Positions 61,101-64,000 of a stretch of 64,000 nt of DNA are shown one piece after another. Source of the stretch: a virus; the IMG/VR virus record IMGVR_UViG_3300032293_000766, positions 1-64,000 of that record; one strand, written 5' to 3'. A program made the position numbers and the translations under genes. The notes under the pieces were generated by a model. It saw only the letters and a program-made list of their open reading frames with translations, had not been told where the DNA came from and ran no database searches. Positions within the stretch are counted from its first letter, which is position 1, and every line of letters starts with the position of its first letter.

Positions 61101-62478
61101 AAGAAAACAAGCAGCATTAGAAAGCGCAAACGTTGGAAGGAGGGCTGCTGGATTAAATGATATAAGAGGTTCAGACCCTGCATCTTTACGTGCTGGATTA
61201 AATCAAATTCGTGGAAATTTTTCTGGATTAGAGCAAAAAGCTTTGCAGGGCAAAGTTTCTGGCCAAGAGGGCGTAAAAGATGAAGGAATGAGAGAAAATC
61301 TCAAGAAAGCCCAACAGGATCAAATAAAGTTAATTAAAGATTTAATATCCGCAGAAGAAGAACAACTAAGACTTACTAAGGAAAAAAATAAGTTAGAAAA
61401 AAGTTCTTTAGAATCATTATTGTCTGGAGATATTGATAAGTTCTTTGAGCAACAGGCTGCTGTTGGCGCAACCGCAGCTATAGCAAGCGGTAATCGCGCA
61501 GCTATTGGTCAGTTTGGAGGTCAAGCATTATCTGGAGCTTATCAGAATTTACAATCTCAAAAAGAAGCTGGAGTAACTGAAGTATTTGGTCAGAGAATAT
61601 CTGGGGCCGGTGGATTACTAGAAAGTTCTGCTATGGCTTCACTTGGAGCTAGGGGCATACAAAATCCAAGAATGGCGCAAATATTAGCTGGTACTACTCC
61701 AGAGGAAGAGGCTAGTAGTAGAAGACTAAGGGAATATGGTGGATTACTAGGTGAAGCTGGTGCCGCTGGTGCTGAAATGGCACAAATGGAATTAGCGCGT
61801 GCAGACATGAATATTGCTAAAGCTACTATAAAAATAGAAAATGGAGGTTTTGATACAGATATTTTAAGTAATGAACCACAAGGTAGAAGTCGCGGTGGAA
61901 TCGTGTATGCTAGTAAAGGACAGCTTATTAATTTTGTTCCAAAGGGAACAGATACCGTTCCAGCCATGTTAACTCCCGGTGAATTTGTAATAAATAGAGG
62001 CGCTGTAAATCGTGGTGATAACTTATCTTTCTTAAGAGCTATTAATAATGGTAATTATACAGCAAGCGCACAAAGATTAAACAGCAACAATACTTCTATT
62101 CCTAATATTATGAAACAATTAGCTGGTAGTCCACAGGTAATACAAACTCAGGATACTCAAAGGAAAATGGTTCAAAATGAACAAAGTATATCAAATGTTA
62201 ATTTTGACGTACAAAAACTTTCTAAGCAACTCGGCAAATTCATGTCAGGATTTGATGGATTTATGGAAAGTTTCTCAAATCAAGTTGGAAAGCTAGGCAA
62301 TACTGAGGTTTCTCATAAGATGGGAGATGTAAATCTTAATATTAATGGAGGCCAGTTCTTACAAAGCATGGCCGATGGATTAAAGCAACAGTTAATGCAA
62401 GATTTAGGACAACAATTGCAGAGTATAAAAATAAATAACGTTGGTAATATTAAACTAGGAAGAACATCTGTATTATAA
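52171..62478 (+). CDS. Tape measure protein, 3435 residues
   Basis: N-terminal 420 residues are a typical tape-measure region (AFERELIKVAQVSNQSIASL; ELIALFTSVRATTRESAESI). Glycine-rich linkers (GGMVPGVGNKDSVPAMLTPG at 460-480; GGRVQRFEEGG about 729; SGGLVQKFPIGGRV about 1561; a double one at 1721-1800; KGTDTVPAMLTPGEFV near 3260) separate embedded segments: nuclease-like (D646, E659, K661); nucleotidyltransferase-like (TRGH, H978; ISGTATR 1121-1127); a second nuclease-like FDFP...DVK (D1515, D1536, K1538); and a zinc peptidase-like HETGH (1920-1924) with E1979 in NEELFAEFF. Two hydrophobic regions lie at about 2430-2560, followed by coiled coils. At about 0.15 nm per residue the tail would be roughly half a micrometre long if all residues contribute. 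Enzyme assignments rest on short motifs. Confidence 0.9.
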   Translation: MSRFVLTAQLQLQAPSNVRQVVNQIQSQLAGVNVPINIQNSAVATRQINQIKAATNDATTAAERMGAAFGVSLKRFASFSIATRAVGLFTSGLAGAIKDAIAFERELIKVAQVSNQSIASLKGLTSTITELATSLGVESKSLLEVSTILKQAGLSANDTSIALRTLAKAALAPNFDSITETTEGAIAILAQFGLGVTALEGQLSSIDAVAGAFAVEASDLIDVIRRTGGVFKSSGGDLNELIALFTSVRATTRESAESIGTGLRTIFTRIQRPKTIEFLKQFGVELVDLEGKFVGPFEAVKRLSAALNGLGEGDLTFIRVAEELGGFRQIGKVLPLLQQFAIAQNALNVAQNAGNGLTQNAVTAQQALAIRITKVKEEFLAFVRGVTESKGFQLFVNTALNLASAFIKIGEALTPVIPLLTAMMAINISRGIGSFLTSIPRGVASNRLSGGGRVLGFEKGGMVPGVGNKDSVPAMLTPGEIVMNRAAVQKYGAGNLVKMNRSASGGYTVEQLKDSQKKIISRSLYPTSPTSHLELNDKVKANIVQMPANEPLSPEEIDSIRKAYPSLTPDQMKRIKDGNQRKSLIDIRKNPQSASKEDITLSKEFARAERVWGQAYEQVLINRSKGKDSQGELSLANSGDLNYPVDVKRGNAGSETWGEVKFKTSKEPKKDLTAKLLAKKILDNQINTLFTENKPDPKIDDVDLGILEYYSGISKGDSHKLQFYKGLSLGGRVQRFEEGGVAQRRVGIIDSDVLRDKKNAARVAEGMKLLDAKSEADYAIKLSKLAGEARQAGSLNKFRVMTGAAANRKSSVATGRGAKDDATLRKTTRKQILHPDDLKDVDQVMSLTTTLKDSKLDYMGMADRIYVKDSSTEDEQKLVKLFERQRNLQKDPTLYGRETGTTEGLNPDYGLQTASLISQFGTTEDRTNKGKVMTLGEKTDQSGAPRFQVRRKRLEELPELVSAKGQFPGAASPLTRGHAETAVGTLLAKVREKYPDATHKDLLFALAPDLSLSGGSQGREHGSRYGEYPASFRRDLIKLALPEMMISSANSASQTGINSRISEIEKGATGRRRFAVMEKDAPVVISKAENENPEGVMERYRSAGLTPYNIARSADTEGDSISGTATRQAVIDKDYAKLDLAVLPQVGSAIKANQPQLRNRRMMVPLVQQALDIFTQANASKVNEQVDSILQNASGGPFTRMTPKFKESHPNLVKQIKQLRSSRDIFEREAFLDPAHDLIRIISDRYPDMYGLDVSRKEPVDVPVTEDMIKQHIVDASKSSSYFRPGLSFNGDGIQLSPTLQKVKDAVDKEVKSEVVAEPTVEKEIVAPNSRSDIFKILSREEAAAASGVSGIKAYDIMGIRRPLTPDEQKVKDAIKAAYVKKVKRQGASAKAQTTKLREKGLEFGAAGLFGKAFAAKNIKIESDKLSSSRMVRVNSGVMDQATATRLSTTMSQGVSDIISKGTNIVRAGQSKSPPTQNPLQGLNTNTNATIQGGLIEQIIQQLGGPGAVKGKGFDFPEGLQGAAKYFNIDPSIPTDVKRTLSGPSTIKDNIVTYLKNVMGYNSGGLVQKFPIGGRVSRKVPYDEVEGDPFAKAANSNTLGSSAYDLEKSSGLSPTEFEQAYQYAKTAQFNIEEFKKDLARRLEAKKQRSQIKTDSSSMLQQLMQQTKTSTDKQIALGKTLQDTSNDIGYRPSELERIAQARADISNAIQPTRRRMGGRLGFETGGTVPALVSNGEAYVPPAMAKKIGYGKLNRMNQADRNGMGRFSEGGISVFKGPGSGTSDSIPTNLPVGSFIIREKATKALGLNRGGSVGGVRRFFKGGQNTKDASRTKGYTSYANIEDAANDFADIIGQLGPRIAQDIQKRFQGIENVQAGQTPKLSKKPMKEGMRGAAVINSQGQTSMALQIQGANAAANSNTLAHETGHLADFSLGGGKELASKTEGTFQFDLVEKVKPIMIKAFEAAGESAQRIAEYCASNEELFAEFFAKASPEVRAIITSTTDSKKGMEQLANILGKTGYTYAGLEASDISKPRPQTKAASMGMSTADVINQAKVLSIPSSFNIGGLTGPTSVPTGSTSVPSAGPLPEEDCVKLCDPVLDKLNSTLSELLKAIQALSSSSTPFTPSASVSPQQSQPPDPQMSKAEATTLASTPKSDMFKKSTEELSTAQKVLQADFAAQRDALRATATSASEYKKKLEEIDKEEKNRLKNINKELKTREEAPAKTAERKAERKAEREADNNLSKVTGAISSGQGYQLKNEELVSANKTVQDRASKARDEARQTSTSQKDYDQRVKTINENEDSQLKGINREAKNRGINLSGGEKSDKGMFTFSQALTGASAALNGLIQTAGGTDDAFGRIASSVLSSVTAISSSLSVLEQLSGIEIKGFGDIAKIPQELGKSFANIGATLDAKISEFSGGRISSSSVGLEKLFSSLGAVAGVVGITAAAFSAAAGVLYSTSTTVAEYDKAMADGNIALVGTLSAKKTAEEDIINSGGIFAAGIVAVAAIVPIFLAAVTSMIPPLAGLSTSLYALAAPIAATVAVVVAAGAIFLYATGNLENFANGVRNIASSLTGGWIQSTSTIQQFAQATAATSHTMKLMQDQAKQTTQSLKDLSEGRKSAKEVLNQFSGQAKSAANAQFLAEALPEDTAKEKKAKDKAIDEANKNKDKVLSDAAPAINSQARNIAIAGGNFADFFASLPKELQAIYNQNPEELKLLKEAFGNTAKEVEVARKQFEAMNLGFRNVTSVTGAAVNSVTNFTAGLQAGNLAVAQSANTLAASLTSAGANISTNDFNNALSDVTGTMASLGASDQQISKFKENLTALAQVQRNASGIFDQVKDQIKAGGFQGMSPEAAGESFRKLVDDQLKASGIGEEARKRIGDALGDIELGDKERQQIAAGDYSFLTKKLEEAGVGMTAEVNQMVSDLQKVNSELNTLYKQRIDSERALVEAQRQAISLTLEGLDIQAKYGGNAVTPEIRKQAALESANVGRRAAGLNDIRGSDPASLRAGLNQIRGNFSGLEQKALQGKVSGQEGVKDEGMRENLKKAQQDQIKLIKDLISAEEEQLRLTKEKNKLEKSSLESLLSGDIDKFFEQQAAVGATAAIASGNRAAIGQFGGQALSGAYQNLQSQKEAGVTEVFGQRISGAGGLLESSAMASLGARGIQNPRMAQILAGTTPEEEASSRRLREYGGLLGEAGAAGAEMAQMELARADMNIAKATIKIENGGFDTDILSNEPQGRSRGGIVYASKGQLINFVPKGTDTVPAMLTPGEFVINRGAVNRGDNLSFLRAINNGNYTASAQRLNSNNTSIPNIMKQLAGSPQVIQTQDTQRKMVQNEQSISNVNFDVQKLSKQLGKFMSGFDGFMESFSNQVGKLGNTEVSHKMGDVNLNINGGQFLQSMADGLKQQLMQDLGQQLQSIKINNVGNIKLGRTSVL

Positions 62479-62487
62479 GGATAATGA

Positions 62488-64000
62488 ATGCCCACATTTT
62501 GTTTTTGCTCATCTAGATTAGACGGCGAAGGCCCAATACCTATAGTTGCATCTAGCTTCTTAGAAGCAGATTTGACTGTACAAATGTCCTACAGCCCTAA
62601 GTTCGAAACATTTTCTAATTTTGGTCTATATATTAAGTCTTTAGGATTAACTAGGTTAATTGCAGAGGCTAGTATACCACAACAGAATTATAACATTACG
62701 CATAGTGTTGTTTCTGCACTTTTAACCAATGCGTCTATAAGCGATAATATTAATGTTGAACTTTATTCTAAATCAAATTTTTCTACAGATTCAGAATTTA
62801 TAGCTTTAGCAGATAAGATTAGTGGTAATATATTTGAAGATAATATAGAGCAACTAGATAATGACAACTTCTTCGCTGCTCCCGTTAATGGTACTCAAAA
62901 GTTATATCCAGTACAAGATTTAATTACGTCGTATAATGGGCAAGTTTTAGTTAATGAAAAATTACAAACCAGCGATCTATTTAACAGTATCAACGGTGGC
63001 ATTTTCGTTGGCGATTTTAGGAGCGATGGTAGAACTATAAGTGACACACTATCTTATATTTTACCATCCTCAGTTAACATTGGTGGACATTATAGATATA
63101 AAGCTGTAGTTGAAAATCCCAGATTAACACCAAAAGAGAGTAGACTGTTTATTAGAGCAGCGGCCCCGCTTTTTGGTTCTAATGATACAGATGAAAGTAT
63201 TCCTAGATACACAATATCGAATATTAAATTTGAAGATCCAAGTGGCAACTTAATTATTCAGTATAGAGATATTGAAGTTCGCGGTGATGCAAATTTTGAT
63301 AACGCTCCAGAGAATATTAGCTACACAACATACATCACTAGACCTATTAAGAATAATGCCATATTAGCAACCCAAGATATTAATTATCCAATATTAAATT
63401 CTAATGGTGACTATACTCTCACGTTTGACATTATTATAGACAGTAATGACGCCCCATTTAATTTAGGTTTTAATGAGGGATTTGATGACGATATTCCAAA
63501 TGATAATGTTATTATTGATGAAGATGATTATTTAAGTATTGGATCGCCTTTTTCTACAATATCACAAGAAGCTATCAATCCTATAAATAGCATAAGAATA
63601 TCAGAGATTGAAATATTTAATTTTGGTGCAGCTAACATAGTTAACGACACATACTTAAATTGTTATACTGAGGTTGATTTAATAGGAGAAAGATTAGAGA
63701 GATTCTTAAGCCCACAAATTCTACTACCATATGACCATAATAATAGAATACATCCAAGCGTTAATACTATTTGGGCATCTTCTCCAGATAGTAGCGGAGT
63801 AAGATTATTTAATACTAATCAAGAATTATCAAATCAAATTGTAGGAAAAATTATTAATGATAGTGATGATGATTATATAGAATTAGTTTCTAGCTCTATA
63901 CTAGATTCTGGCAAGCTACATTTAGTTTTTACTCATAAGACATTAGAATCATTGCTAGTTTATCGCGGTGGAGCATTTAGAGAGTTGAGTAATTCTTTTA
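62488..64000 (+). CDS. Distal tail protein, partial at the right edge
   Basis: An open frame begins at 62488 (MPTFCFCSSRLDGEGPIPIV) and stays open for 504 codons to the end of the window. An ATG four bases earlier gives only ten codons. The ribosome site is AAGGATAATG-like. The sequence is beta-rich and acidic (FDDDIPNDNVIIDEDDYLSI), with QMSYSPKFETFSNFGLYIKS near the start. It directly follows the tape measure, where distal tail or tail-tip proteins lie in siphoviruses. No motif is recognised and the C-terminus is missing. Confidence 0.75.
   Translation, partial: MPTFCFCSSRLDGEGPIPIVASSFLEADLTVQMSYSPKFETFSNFGLYIKSLGLTRLIAEASIPQQNYNITHSVVSALLTNASISDNINVELYSKSNFSTDSEFIALADKISGNIFEDNIEQLDNDNFFAAPVNGTQKLYPVQDLITSYNGQVLVNEKLQTSDLFNSINGGIFVGDFRSDGRTISDTLSYILPSSVNIGGHYRYKAVVENPRLTPKESRLFIRAAAPLFGSNDTDESIPRYTISNIKFEDPSGNLIIQYRDIEVRGDANFDNAPENISYTTYITRPIKNNAILATQDINYPILNSNGDYTLTFDIIIDSNDAPFNLGFNEGFDDDIPNDNVIIDEDDYLSIGSPFSTISQEAINPINSIRISEIEIFNFGAANIVNDTYLNCYTEVDLIGERLERFLSPQILLPYDHNNRIHPSVNTIWASSPDSSGVRLFNTNQELSNQIVGKIINDSDDDYIELVSSSILDSGKLHLVFTHKTLESLLVYRGGAFRELSNSF

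Noticed and set aside
1-64000. tRNA genes, integrase, lysis genes
   Set aside because: None could be recognised by reading both strands; they may lie outside the window.

Overview
The window is part of the genome of a large tailed double-stranded DNA phage. Terminase, portal, prohead protease/scaffold, major capsid, head-tail connector, tail tube and tape-measure genes all lie on one strand in morphogenesis order. No rRNA, tRNA, integrase or bacterial housekeeping gene is seen. The DNA is AT-rich. A single large tube-type gene, no recognisable sheath gene and a 3435-residue tape measure suggest a long non-contractile (siphovirus-like) tail, but the genes beyond the right edge are not visible. 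One small virion protein (28894-29205) is of a type common in marine and freshwater phages. Two sigma-54-type promoter sequences and a GDP-mannose dehydratase hint at a Gram-negative, probably proteobacterial, aquatic host; this is inference.

Left arm (1-3390): seven or more small leftward genes, mostly with their own TTGACA/TATAAT-type promoter (spacer 16 bp in six of seven). Scattered between them are four copies of an unrecognised 66-bp element with strictly fixed internal spacing; two are preceded by sequences matching the sigma-54 consensus. Divergence to the rightward late genes occurs at about 3.0-3.4 kb.

Right arm, entry and head block (3391-15166): two unknown genes, a short region-2-type sigma factor, a helix-turn-helix protein (possible small terminase), GDP-mannose 4,6-dehydratase, HNH and ERCC4-type nucleases, a ClpP-like protease, large terminase, portal, a protease-scaffold fusion with a likely internal start, a decoration-type protein and the major capsid protein, closed by a terminator. 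A GTGTATWNTA-like motif precedes seven genes or gene groups and may be the late promoter read by the phage sigma factor.

Adhesin block (15204-46056): about 31 kb of fibre genes surrounds one displaced head-tail connector gene. It contains LamG-like, fibronectin III, Ig-like, glycine-rich, PKD-like, BspA-type and RCC1 modules, several nested inside one another or shared between proteins. Embedded in it are two 2-oxoglutarate/Fe(II) oxygenase-like proteins and a sulfotransferase-like protein.

Tail block (46049-64000): four neck or tail-completion candidates, the tail tube, a hairpin/leader-peptide junction, three probable tail-assembly genes, a giant tape measure carrying nuclease-like, nucleotidyltransferase-like and zinc-peptidase-like segments between glycine-rich linkers, and a distal tail gene cut by the window edge.
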